NCBI RefSeq assembly: GCF_003056055.1
Contig: NZ_PYFP01000001.1
Location: 372,001 to 436,000, forward strand
Length of the DNA: 64,000 bases
Reading direction: 5' to 3'
Source: Glaciimonas sp. PCH181
GTDB taxonomy: Bacteria > Pseudomonadota > Gammaproteobacteria > Burkholderiales > Burkholderiaceae_D
Positions within the stretch are counted from its first letter, which is position 1, and every line of letters starts with the position of its first letter. The translations under genes and the position numbers were made by a program. Positions 9,785 through 17,738 of this stretch are shown here, in pieces. Below the pieces are notes generated by a model, which ran no database searches, was not told where the DNA came from, and saw nothing but the letters and a program-made list of their open reading frames with translations.

Positions 9785-9985
9785 GCCGGTGCTTTTGGTG
9801 CTCGCGAACACGTCTGTGTGCGCAGTTAAACGGGAAACACGCTAAACGTGTGCTGCCCCCGCAACGGTAATCAAGCGTCACGGTCTGTGTATCGTGGCAA
9901 GCTGCTTCTGACACCACTGTGCTGTTGCATGGGAAGGTAAAGCAGTTGGACTTGTAAGCCCGGATACCGGCCAGAGCAGGTGGAA
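9785..9985 (+). promoter_or_regulatory. Cobalamin riboswitch (leader of btuB)
   Basis: The leader of btuB shows the ordered conserved blocks of an adenosylcobalamin riboswitch: a GGTGC start, AACGGGAAACACG-type core around 9829-9840 (TTAAACGGGAAACAC), GCCCCCGCAACGGTAA at about 9853-9869, GGGAAGG at about 9931, and the B12 box AGCCCGGATACCGGCC at 9957-9972. Cobalamin binding should shut off btuB and probably btuC-btuD-btuF. A further GC-rich hairpin (CCAGCC/GGCTGG, about 10061-10084) enclosing GGGGAGG lies between the aptamer and the ATG and could be the expression platform. The exact outer limits are approximate. Confidence 0.95.
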
Positions 9986-10108
9986 ATACTGCGCACTGAA
10001 ATGGCGTGATCGAACATCGCGATGTTATGCGCCCTTCTATAAACCAGTATTTCTTTTGAATCCAGCCCGCGGGGAGGCAGGCTGGTAGCTGTTCACATTA
10101 AAATTATC

Positions 10109-12028
10109 ATGACCTCAACTATTCGACGGACGCATCCGCGTACCCGTGCTGCTGCTATTTCCAAGGCGAACACACCGCTGCGCCTTTCTACTCTGGCGAT
10201 CTCTACTTGCTTTATCTCTGCTTTTGCAGCGCCCAGTTTTGCGCAATCGACGCAGGATAAAGCGCTCGATCCAGTGTTGGTAACGGCGACCCGTACCGCA
10301 CAAAAAGCTAGCGACGTACTCAGCGATAACGTGGTTATTTCGGCTGAAGAGATTGCGCAATCGGGCCAGACTTCTTTGGTGCAGCTATTACAAAAACAAC
10401 GCGGCATTGAGATCACCAGCAATGGCGGTCCGGGCACGTCGGCCTCTGTTTTCATGCGCGGCTCGGCAAATAATCAGAATATTGTGCTGATCGATGGCGT
10501 GCGCGTCGGTTCGTCGACTACGGGCGGTGCTACCTGGTCCAGTATTCCTTTATCGCAAATTGATCACATCGAAATCGTCTATGGTCCGCTGAGCAGTTTG
10601 TATGGTGCGGATGCGATTGGCGGCGTGATTCAGATTTTTACCAAGAAGGGTAGCGGCGCACCGCGTATTTCAGCTTCTGGTGGTTATGGCAGTTACGGCA
10701 CGCGCACGATGGATGCGAATGTTTCTGGCGCGACTGATGGTGATCATCGGTTTAGCTATGCCATCGGTGCTGCGCATGAAAGTTCGGATGGGTTTTCGGC
10801 GACTAAACCGGGTGCATTTGGCTATAACCCTGATAAAGATGGCTATACAAAGGACAGCACTAGCGGGCAGTTTGGGCTGGAACTGGCAAAGGGACATGAG
10901 ATTGGTTTTACCTTTTTGCAGAGCCGTTTGAATGCGCAGTATGACAATGGTCCGGGCTACGATACGCGCACGGTGCAAAATTTGGATAATCTGGCCGCTT
11001 ATTCTAAGAACCAGTTTTTGCCGTGGTGGAATAGCACTATTCAGCTATCGCAAACCAAGGATAAAGGCGTCAATATTTCTAGTAATTTGCCTGCCGGTAC
11101 GACGTTGATTACGACTACGCAGAATAATTTGAGCTGGCAGAATGATTTGTCGCTTGGGCCTGATGTGCTGCAGTTATTGGCTGAGCGTCGGGAGGAAGAG
11201 GTTAATGCGAGTGGTGTGTCGGGGGACAGGACAACTAATTCGATTGCTGCTTCGTATCAACTTAAGCGTGGTGCGCATTTAGCGACTTTTAGTCTGCGTA
11301 ACGACAACAATTCAGCGTTTGGTAATCACGTTACCGGTAGTCTTGGTTATGGCTATAAGTTGAATAAGGATTGGCGTGTGAATGCCAGTTATGGGACTAG
11401 TTTCCGTGCACCGACGTTTAATGAGCTGTATTACCCTGGCTATGGCGTTGCATCGAATAAGCCGGAAAAAGGTAAAAATGCGGAAATTGGGACGGTTTAT
11501 GATGATGGCACTTCGACGTTAAATGCGACGTATTATCGTAATAAAATTACTGACCTGATTGTTTTTGCGCCGGTTTGTCCGGTTGAGGTGAGTACGCATC
11601 AGTATGGTTGTGCGTATAACGTTGATAAGGCGACGCTTGAAGGGGTTTCTTTGGGTGGCAGTACTAAGTTTGGGAATTGGGCGTTGCGTGGGTCGGTGGA
11701 TCTGCAGAATCCGCAGGACGATACTACGGGGAAGATGTTGACGCGACGTGCGCGGCAGCATGGGACTGTTGGATTGGATTATGGGTTTGGGGCGGTGAAA
11801 GCGGGCGCTGAGGTTGTGGTGTCTGGTAAGCGCTATGACAATACGACTAATACGGTTATTTTGGGTGGGTATAGTTTGCTTAATCTGTATGCGAGTTATG
11901 ATTTTGCGGCTAGTTGGGCGTTGTTTGGGCGGTGGAATAATGTGCTGAATAAGGATTATGAGTTGGCGCGGAATTATGCTACTGCTGGGTCTAGTTTGTT
12001 TGTTGGGGTTAGGTACGGGTTTCAGTGA
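10109..12028 (+). CDS. btuB: TonB-dependent vitamin B12 outer-membrane receptor
   Basis: Outer-membrane beta-barrel that takes up cobalamin using TonB energy. The 639-residue protein has a long signal peptide (cleavage probably after SFA, residue 45), a TonB box around DPVLVTATR (54-62), a plug domain with GPGTSASVFMRGS and IVYGPLSSLYGADAIGG, and a barrel ending with aromatic-terminal VRYGFQ. It lies directly behind the cobalamin riboswitch and ahead of btuC-btuD-btuF. No good Shine-Dalgarno sequence precedes ATG 10109, as expected if the leader controls ribosome access. In its last third the codons shift strongly to G- or T-ending forms (see findings). Confidence 0.95.
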   Translation: MTSTIRRTHPRTRAAAISKANTPLRLSTLAISTCFISAFAAPSFAQSTQDKALDPVLVTATRTAQKASDVLSDNVVISAEEIAQSGQTSLVQLLQKQRGIEITSNGGPGTSASVFMRGSANNQNIVLIDGVRVGSSTTGGATWSSIPLSQIDHIEIVYGPLSSLYGADAIGGVIQIFTKKGSGAPRISASGGYGSYGTRTMDANVSGATDGDHRFSYAIGAAHESSDGFSATKPGAFGYNPDKDGYTKDSTSGQFGLELAKGHEIGFTFLQSRLNAQYDNGPGYDTRTVQNLDNLAAYSKNQFLPWWNSTIQLSQTKDKGVNISSNLPAGTTLITTTQNNLSWQNDLSLGPDVLQLLAERREEEVNASGVSGDRTTNSIAASYQLKRGAHLATFSLRNDNNSAFGNHVTGSLGYGYKLNKDWRVNASYGTSFRAPTFNELYYPGYGVASNKPEKGKNAEIGTVYDDGTSTLNATYYRNKITDLIVFAPVCPVEVSTHQYGCAYNVDKATLEGVSLGGSTKFGNWALRGSVDLQNPQDDTTGKMLTRRARQHGTVGLDYGFGAVKAGAEVVVSGKRYDNTTNTVILGGYSLLNLYASYDFAASWALFGRWNNVLNKDYELARNYATAGSSLFVGVRYGFQ

Positions 12029-12127
12029 TTTTTGGCGATATTGCTGTTGATCGCAATATCGCTGGAGTTTATCTGGAATGGTTGGGGTGGGGCGGTGGTT
12101 TGGAGGGTTTGTGCTTCGTGGTTAGAT

Positions 12128-12147
12128 TGTCGGGGGGTAACCCGACA
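12128..12147. repeat. Hairpin at the edge of a dispersed intergenic repeat
   Basis: TGTCGGG and CCCGACA form a perfect 7-bp stem around GGGTAA, 100 bases beyond btuB. It has no T-run, so it is a poor terminator on its own. It marks the left edge of the repeat-like block that follows. Confidence 0.6.
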
Positions 12148-12340
12148 GCTAGTCACTTTTTCTTGCTTCAGCCAGGCGCCCCCGCAGAAAACGCAACCAA
12201 AAAGAAGGCGACCGCAAAGACGCCGCCCTTCGGGTCCCCACATTTTTTAGCCATCCCTTGGGTCGAGAAACCAACTCGCTGCGCTCAAACATGTTTTCCG
12301 CCTATTTCCGAGTGACAGCTAAAAAATCGGCAGCGCCCCA
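12128..12340. repeat. Dispersed intergenic repeat element (candidate)
   Basis: The block beginning CTAGTCACTTTTTCTTGCTTC and ending near GGCAGCGCCCCATGACGGGG resembles a dispersed non-mobile repeat that I recall from intergenic regions of several beta- and gammaproteobacteria. Its marks are GTGACT with a lysine-codon-like AAAAAGAAGGCGACC, TTCGGGTCCCCACATTTTTTAGCC, and GCTAAAAAATCGGC. ATTTTTTAGC (12242-12251) and GCTAAAAAAT (12320-12329) are exact inverted repeats. On the minus strand it contains a 47-codon open frame (12149-12292) starting MFERSELVSRPKGW. Such frames are usually annotated as hypothetical proteins but probably belong to the repeat. Confidence 0.55.
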
Positions 12341-12500
12341 TGACGGGGTAGGTCAACTTCAACAGCAGCTTCAACAGCGACCGCAGCTGCCAGTTCAAAA
12401 ACAACCGCAACGTCAAGGGTGGCTGCGCCTGAGTTCAAGAACCTCTTCAACTGTGGCTGCGCCTTTACTTCAAGAACAACTTCTGTGGCAGCTGTAATGT
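12341..12500. repeat. Short tandem-like repeats upstream of btuC
   Basis: This stretch is built of short recurring words: CAACTTCAACAGCAGCTTCAACAG, and a TGGCTGCGCCT word at 12420-12430 and again at 12454-12464 (period 34), each followed by a TTCAAGAAC word. No coding function is apparent. It completes the 519-base btuB-btuC gap. Confidence 0.5.
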
Positions 12501-12547
12501 GTTCTGCAGTTTTAATAATTATTCTTTTTAGTGATTGATTTTCGTTG

Positions 12548-13606
12548 ATGAAAAATTCCCCGGTTGGTTCTGTGCAGATGCGTGCTTCGGCGGATGGGCG
12601 GCGTGCTGTTGGGGTATTGGGCGGGTTGGGGGTGTTGGCGGTGTTGAGTATTGTTTTTGCTTGTGCTGTCGGGTCTGTGGCTTTGTCTGGTTCTGATCTT
12701 TTTGGGGCGTTGGGTGAGGTGTTGCGTGGGTTGGTGAAGGTTGTGCCTAAGACGATGGCGGGTACTTTGTTGGAGTTGCGGTTGGAGCGGGCGTTGGCTG
12801 GCTTTGTGGCGGGGGCGATGTTGGCGTTGGCGGGGGTGATGATGCAGGCTTTGTTGCGTAATCCTTTGGCTGATCCTTATGTGTTGGGCGTTTCTGGTGG
12901 TGCTTCTGTTGGGGCGTTGTCGGCGATGCTTTTTTTTAGTGCTACGTGGATGGTGGATGTTGCTGCTTTTGCAGGGGCGATTGCGGTGGCGTTGTTGTTG
13001 TTTGGATTGGCTTATCGGGATTTGCGGGGTGGGATTTCTGATGGGAATGCGCCGTTGTTGTTGCTGACCGGGGTGATTGTGGCTTCAGGGTGTGGGGCTT
13101 TGGTGACATTGATGTTGTCTATTGCGCCGGATAATCGATTGCGGAGTATGGTGTTTTGGTTGATTGGGGATTTGTCTGGTGTGCAGTTGCGCTGGTTGCC
13201 TTGGATAATATTGAGCGGTGCGCTGGTTTTTTCGGTGCGTAAGGCGCGGCATATTAATGTGATGGTGCTGCATGCTGAGGCGGCGTCTACGTTGGGAATT
13301 CATGTGGGATCGCTGCGTAAGGGCTTGTTTTTTTGTGCGGCGTTGTTGACGGCGTCTACGGTCAGTAGCGCTGGTTCGATTGGATTTGTTGGATTGATCG
13401 TGCCGCATGCCTGCCGGTTTGCGTTGGGGCCGGATCATCGCTTGTTGTTGCCTGCCGCTGCGATTGCCGGAGGGACTTTTTTGGTGTTGGCGGATACACT
13501 GGCGCGGACTATTTTGGCACCGCAGCAATTGCCTGTCGGCGTGATTACAGCGTTGATTGGCGTACCGGCTTTTCTGTTGCAACTGCACCATATTCGTAGA
13601 CGATGA
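12548..13606 (+). CDS. btuC: Vitamin B12 ABC transporter, permease
   Basis: Inner-membrane permease of the cobalamin importer, FecCD family. The 352-residue protein has about ten transmembrane helices and the family motifs LRLERALAGFVAGAMLA, LLRNPLADPYVLGVSGGAS and the C-terminal GSIGFVGLIVPHACR. ATG 12548 was chosen; the TTG just before it is unnecessary. It overlaps btuD by four bases (ATGA). The first 153 codons contain, by my hand count, only nine that do not end in G or T. This is unlike btuD and btuF, whose codon use is ordinary. Confidence 0.93.
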   Translation: MKNSPVGSVQMRASADGRRAVGVLGGLGVLAVLSIVFACAVGSVALSGSDLFGALGEVLRGLVKVVPKTMAGTLLELRLERALAGFVAGAMLALAGVMMQALLRNPLADPYVLGVSGGASVGALSAMLFFSATWMVDVAAFAGAIAVALLLFGLAYRDLRGGISDGNAPLLLLTGVIVASGCGALVTLMLSIAPDNRLRSMVFWLIGDLSGVQLRWLPWIILSGALVFSVRKARHINVMVLHAEAASTLGIHVGSLRKGLFFCAALLTASTVSSAGSIGFVGLIVPHACRFALGPDHRLLLPAAAIAGGTFLVLADTLARTILAPQQLPVGVITALIGVPAFLLQLHHIRRR

Positions 13607-14430
13607 CACCGATGTCCACCCTTATTTCCTCCTCTATTCCCCGCCTTATGCGAACGCGGAATCTTGATCTCAGTATCGGTGGCCGCACCTTGGTTGCAGG
13701 ACTGAATTGGGAAGTTTGCCCTGGTCAGCTTTGGTGCGTCATTGGACGTAACGGAGCCGGGAAAAGTACATTTCTTCGCTCTCTCGCTGGTTTGCGTCGG
13801 CCGGACGGCGGCGTGATTGAGTTGGATGATCGGCCTTTATCGGCATGGCCTTTGCAGACCTTGGCGCGTGCTCGTGCATTTCTGCCGCAGGGCAGTCGTG
13901 ATGCGTTTGGTTATCGTGTGATTGAAACCGTGTTGGCCGCGCGTCATCCGTATCACGATTCCCGTTATTGGGAGTCTGATGCCGATCAGCAGGCGGCGCT
14001 GGATGCGTTACATGCGTTAGATGTGGGGACGTTGGCAGAGCGCGATATTCGTACCTTGTCCGGCGGCGAGCGTCAGCGCGTGGCGATTGCCGCCATATTG
14101 GCGCAAGACACGCCGTTATTGCTATTGGATGAACCGGCGAACGCCCTCGATCTGGCCCATCAAGTCAGTGTGATGCGTTTGCTGGCCGATCTTTGCGGCA
14201 CAAATGATAGTTCGTCTAAAGCGGTTGTCATGGTAAGCCACGATTTGAATCTGGCGCATAGCGTCGCGACCCATGCACTGTTGCTGATGGGTGACGGGCA
14301 ATGGCAAGCTGGTCCCGTGGCGGAAGTGATGACCGCACCGATCCTCAGCCGCTGTCTGGGGCATCCGATAGAAATAATTCAGCATGGACATCGGACTATT
14401 TATATGCCTACTGAAAGACCAACACCTTGA
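13603..14430 (+). CDS. btuD: Vitamin B12 ABC transporter, ATP-binding protein
   Basis: ATPase of the cobalamin importer, 275 residues, cytoplasmic face. Walker A GRNGAGKST spans residues 48-56, the signature is LSGGERQR, Walker B LLLLDEP, and the switch His is in VMVSHDLNLAH. The start overlaps the btuC stop (ATGA), and its own stop overlaps the TTG start of btuF. A second ATG four codons in (MSTLISS) is an alternative start. Confidence 0.93.
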   Translation: MTPMSTLISSSIPRLMRTRNLDLSIGGRTLVAGLNWEVCPGQLWCVIGRNGAGKSTFLRSLAGLRRPDGGVIELDDRPLSAWPLQTLARARAFLPQGSRDAFGYRVIETVLAARHPYHDSRYWESDADQQAALDALHALDVGTLAERDIRTLSGGERQRVAIAAILAQDTPLLLLDEPANALDLAHQVSVMRLLADLCGTNDSSSKAVVMVSHDLNLAHSVATHALLLMGDGQWQAGPVAEVMTAPILSRCLGHPIEIIQHGHRTIYMPTERPTP

Positions 14431-15329
14431 AACGACATTTTTTGAAGCGCTCATCTTTTCTCATAATATTGCTGGCAAGTTTGTCGATATCGGCAGCAGA
14501 AGCGGCGATCAGCGTGCGTGACGATGCGGGCAATATCGTCACATTGTCGCAACCCGCGCAGCGCGTAATTACGATGGCACCGCATACTACCGAGTTGGTA
14601 TTTGCCGCAGGCGGTGGGGACCGCATCGTCGGGACGGTGAAGTACAGCGATTACCCGGCGGCGGCAAAAAATATCCCCAGAATTGGCGATAACAGCATGC
14701 TGGATATTGAGCGGTTGATTGCGATGAAACCAGACCTGCTGGTGATTTGGCGCCATAACAGCGCCGAACGTCAGTTGGAGCAATTACGCAAATTGGGCAT
14801 TCCGTGGTTTTACAGCGATCCGCATAAGTTGCGAGATATCCCGGATGGCATTGTTCGCCTCGGTCAATTACTCGGAACCACCGCAGAAGCGGAAAAAGCA
14901 GCGGCAGCGTTAACCCAAAAAGTGGATGCGTTAGCGGCTAAATATCAGCAACGTCCACGCGTAAAGGTTTTTTATCAGGTCTGGAGCCGCCCTTTATATA
15001 CGCTCAACGGCAGCCAGATTGTCAGCGATGCGATTAATATCTGCGGCGGTGAAAACATTTTCGCGCATTTGCCAGTGACCGCACCGGTTGTGAATATTGA
15101 AGCAGTGTTAGCAGAAAATCCGGAAGTGCTGGTAAGCGGGCAGCGTAAAGACGATAAAAGCGATTTGGAATATTGGCGCAGTTACGCCGGTTTGTTGGCA
15201 GTACGGCGCGGTAATTTGTTTGGTATTGACGCCGATTTGATGAATCGTGCTGGTCCTCGCATTATCGATGGCGCAGCGATTTTATGTGAGAAATTAGACT
15301 TGGCAAGAACGCGGCGAGCGCAGCCTTAA
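14427..15329 (+). CDS. btuF: Cobalamin periplasmic-binding protein
   Basis: Delivers cobalamin to BtuCD. The 300-residue protein has a basic N-terminus and hydrophobic core ending ISAAEA (signal peptide of about 26 residues) and then the helical-backbone metal/cobalamin binding fold (PAQRVITMAPHTTELVFAAG; later VNIEAVLAENPEVLV). The start is TTG 14427, which overlaps the btuD TGA (TTGA), so initiation is probably by coupling. No ATG lies nearby in frame ahead of the signal sequence. A strong terminator follows. Confidence 0.93.
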   Translation: MKRHFLKRSSFLIILLASLSISAAEAAISVRDDAGNIVTLSQPAQRVITMAPHTTELVFAAGGGDRIVGTVKYSDYPAAAKNIPRIGDNSMLDIERLIAMKPDLLVIWRHNSAERQLEQLRKLGIPWFYSDPHKLRDIPDGIVRLGQLLGTTAEAEKAAAALTQKVDALAAKYQQRPRVKVFYQVWSRPLYTLNGSQIVSDAINICGGENIFAHLPVTAPVVNIEAVLAENPEVLVSGQRKDDKSDLEYWRSYAGLLAVRRGNLFGIDADLMNRAGPRIIDGAAILCEKLDLARTRRAQP

Positions 15330-15367
15330 TTGGCATCAAGAGAGAAGCGCAGACATTTGGGCGTAGC

Positions 15368-15413
15368 AAAAAATAGGGGCAGTGCGGATTTTACGCATGG
15401 CCCCTATTTTTTT
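15368..15413. terminator. Bidirectional terminator between btuF and the dehydrogenase gene
   Basis: AAAAAATAGGGGC (15368-15380) pairs with GCCCCTATTTTTT (15400 onward), with an inner TGCG/CGCA pairing in the loop. A-runs and T-runs flank both sides, so it can end transcripts from btuF and from the convergent gene at 15426. Confidence 0.92.
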
Positions 15414-15425
15414 AATAATGCAATC

Positions 15426-16577
15426 TTATTGCGCCACATCGGTCCATTGGCCGTCATTTTTATGGCTGCGAATAACTGCTTCAATAAACGCCATGCCGGC
15501 GACGCCATCATTCACATTTGTCAGCCAGCGTGTCGCCTCGGGGACCGGTTGACCGGCGTTGATCGCCGTAATCTGCAAGGCGGCATCCGCATACAGTTGC
15601 GCGAAAGCTTCAAAGTAACCTTCGGGATGACCGGCGGGCACGCGTGTGGCGTGCGCTGCTGCGGCGCTGGCGACGCGGCCCGGCGTCAGGCGTTGGGCAT
15701 TGCCGCCTTGTGGTGTTAGCCACAATTCGTTCGGATTTTCCTGATTGAAGGCGATCTGCGCTTTGCTGCCGTAGAGTCGCACACGCAAGGCGTTTTCACT
15801 GCCGGTGGCGACCTGACTGGCCCATAACGTGCCGCGTGCGCCGTTGGCGTAGCGCAGCATGACTTGGACATGATCATCGATTGGGCGGCCGGGGACGAAA
15901 GTTGATAATTCGGCTAGCAATTGGGTGGGCGTCTGGCCGCTGATGAATTGGGCTAGTTGATAGGCGTGCGTGCCGACATCGGCTAGCGTACCGCCCGGGC
16001 CTGAGCGTAATGGGTCGTTGTGCCAGTTATCGGCCGCCCCGGTATCGGTTCGACCGATGGAGGCGGCTAGCCAGTCCTGTGAGTATTCGACTTGGATCAA
16101 GCGTAGTTCGCCTAGCTCACCAGCTTCAACCAATGCCTTGGCGTGGCGCACCATCGGGTAGCCGGTGTAAGTATGGGTGAGGGCGAAGACGCGGTTTTTT
16201 TGTTGGGCTAAGGCTGCTAGCGCCTGACCTTCTGCTAGCGAAATGGCTAGCGGTTTGTCGCAAATGACATGAATACCGGCTTCTAAAAATGCTGTAGCGA
16301 CAGGGGCGTGCAGATAGTTCGGTGTGACAATGGCAACGACATCAATGCCGTCGGGGCGCGCGGCTTCTTGACGCGCCATTTCTTGATAGTCGCTGTAGCT
16401 GCGGCTGGGGTCGATGCGGATTTCTTGTGCGCTGCTGGCGGCGCGGGCGGGGTCGCTGGATAAGGCTCCGGCCACCAATTCATAATGATCGTCCAGCCGC
16501 GCTGCTATGCGATGTATTGCGCCGATGTAGCCATTTTGTCCGCCGCCTACCATGCCTAGTCTTAATCGCCGTTGCAT
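15426..16577 (-). CDS. Gfo/Idh/MocA-family NAD(P)-dependent dehydrogenase
   Basis: Oxidoreductase of 383 residues that probably oxidises a sugar or polyol, or its isomerised form. The N-terminal Rossmann fold opens with LRLGMVGGGQNGYIGAIHR, and the hallmark ICDKPLA carries the conserved Lys. A C-terminal substrate domain contains GGTLADVGTHAYQLAQF. It is the last gene of the LacI-controlled operon, 43 bases after the isomerase. The coding sequence is unusually rich in the tetranucleotide CTAG (for example around 15,900-16,260), which is normally rare in proteobacterial genes. The substrate is unknown. Confidence 0.86.
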   Translation of the reverse strand: MQRRLRLGMVGGGQNGYIGAIHRIAARLDDHYELVAGALSSDPARAASSAQEIRIDPSRSYSDYQEMARQEAARPDGIDVVAIVTPNYLHAPVATAFLEAGIHVICDKPLAISLAEGQALAALAQQKNRVFALTHTYTGYPMVRHAKALVEAGELGELRLIQVEYSQDWLAASIGRTDTGAADNWHNDPLRSGPGGTLADVGTHAYQLAQFISGQTPTQLLAELSTFVPGRPIDDHVQVMLRYANGARGTLWASQVATGSENALRVRLYGSKAQIAFNQENPNELWLTPQGGNAQRLTPGRVASAAAAHATRVPAGHPEGYFEAFAQLYADAALQITAINAGQPVPEATRWLTNVNDGVAGMAFIEAVIRSHKNDGQWTDVAQ

Positions 16578-16620
16578 TGTTGTTTCCTTTGTTTCTTGTG
16601 TCTATAAAATTTGTTCAACT

Positions 16621-17670
16621 TCAGAGGCCGAGTAGTTTGTTGATTTGGTCTTGGTCCACTGTGCCGCTTGCAAAATCATCAAAAGCACGGTCTGCGACGC
16701 GGATGATGTGTTGTTTGATGAATGCTGCGCCTTCTGCTGCGCCGTCTTCGGGATGTTTCAGGCAGCATTCCCATTCCAGCACAGCCCAGCCGGGGAAATC
16801 ATATTGCGCCATTTTTGAGAAAATTGCCTTGAAATCGATTTGTCCATCGCCGAGTGAGCGGAAGCGTCCGGCACGGTCTTGCCAGTTTGAAAATCCACCG
16901 TAAACACCTTGTTTGCCGTTGGGCCTAAATTCTGCGTCTTTGACGTGGAATGCTTTGATGCGGTCGTGATAGATGTCGATGAAGGCCAGGTAGTCGAGTT
17001 GTTGCAGCATGAAGTGGCTGGGGTCGTATAGGATGCTGGCGCGTGGGTGTTGGTTTACGGCTTCTAGAAAGCGGTCGAAACTTGTGCCATCGTGAAGATC
17101 TTCGCCGGGGTGGAGTTCGTAGCAGAGGTCGACTCCTGCTTCGTCGAAGGCGTCGAGGATGGGGAGCCAGCGGTTGGCTAGTTCGGTGAATGCGGTTTCT
17201 ACGAGGCCGGGCGGGCGTTGTGGCCACGGGTATAAATAGGGCCACGCTAGTGCGCCTGAGAATGTGACGTGGGCTTTAAGGCCTAGTTTTTGGGATGCTT
17301 TTGCGGCGAGTTTTAGTTGTTCGATGGCCCAGGCTGTTCGGGCGGCTGGATTGCCGCGCACGTGAGGGGCAGCGAAGTTGTCGAATAGGTCGTTATAGGC
17401 TGGGTGGACTGCTACTAGCTGTCCTTGTAGATGAGTTGATAGTTCAGTGATTTGCAGGCCGTGCTGGCTTAATACGCCGGTTATTTCATCGCAGTAGGTT
17501 TGGCTTTGGGCTGCTAATGTTAGGTCTAATAAACGGGGATTGGTTGGTAATTGGAGGCCTTTGTAGCCGAGGTCAGCTGCCCATTTGGCTAGGTTTTCCA
17601 ATGTATCGAATGGGGGATTGTCGCCCATGAATTGGGCTAGGAAGATGGCTGGGCCCTTGATGGTTTTCAT
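16621..17670 (-). CDS. Sugar phosphate isomerase/epimerase (TIM barrel, AP-endonuclease-2 fold)
   Basis: A 349-residue xylose-isomerase-like TIM barrel protein. Metal-binding type residues appear in LCYELHPGEDLH, ILYDPSHFML and FHVKDAEF. Paired with the adjacent Gfo/Idh dehydrogenase and a ribose-type importer, it should isomerise or epimerise a sugar or inositol-like intermediate. Its codons end predominantly in A or C, for example near the start: CCA GCC ATC TTC CTA GCC. The gene just upstream in the same operon ends codons in G or T. Confidence 0.85.
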   Translation of the reverse strand: MKTIKGPAIFLAQFMGDNPPFDTLENLAKWAADLGYKGLQLPTNPRLLDLTLAAQSQTYCDEITGVLSQHGLQITELSTHLQGQLVAVHPAYNDLFDNFAAPHVRGNPAARTAWAIEQLKLAAKASQKLGLKAHVTFSGALAWPYLYPWPQRPPGLVETAFTELANRWLPILDAFDEAGVDLCYELHPGEDLHDGTSFDRFLEAVNQHPRASILYDPSHFMLQQLDYLAFIDIYHDRIKAFHVKDAEFRPNGKQGVYGGFSNWQDRAGRFRSLGDGQIDFKAIFSKMAQYDFPGWAVLEWECCLKHPEDGAAEGAAFIKQHIIRVADRAFDDFASGTVDQDQINKLLGL

Positions 17671-17696
17671 GGTTTATTCCTTGTTAATTGGGGTTG

Positions 17697-17733
17697 TTTG
17701 GACGGAGTGCCATCGCCTGGCACTCCACCAAAC
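17697..17733 (-). other. Intercistronic hairpin after the sugar-binding protein gene
   Basis: GGAGTGCCA (17704-17712) and TGGCACTCC (17718-17726) form a perfect 9-bp stem with loop TCGCC; flanking TTTGG and CCAAA can extend it past small bulges. It has no T-run, so it probably stabilises the binding-protein part of the mRNA or weakens read-through to the isomerase. The wobble-base bias changes sign here. Confidence 0.65.
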
Positions 17734-17738
17734 TCAGT

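Noticed and set aside
12149..12292. Small 47-codon gene on the minus strand
   Set aside because: It lies inside the repeat-like block; similar frames are carried by dispersed repeats, and no ribosome site is evident. Kept only as part of the repeat.
12350..12480. Possible CRISPR-like or direct-repeat array
   Set aside because: The recurring words are short (about 10-12 bases), irregular in spacing and partly different; no repeat-spacer pattern.
13085..13609. 174-codon minus-strand frame opposite btuC
   Set aside because: Low-complexity (Gln/Arg/His-rich) product that follows from the G/T bias of the btuC strand.
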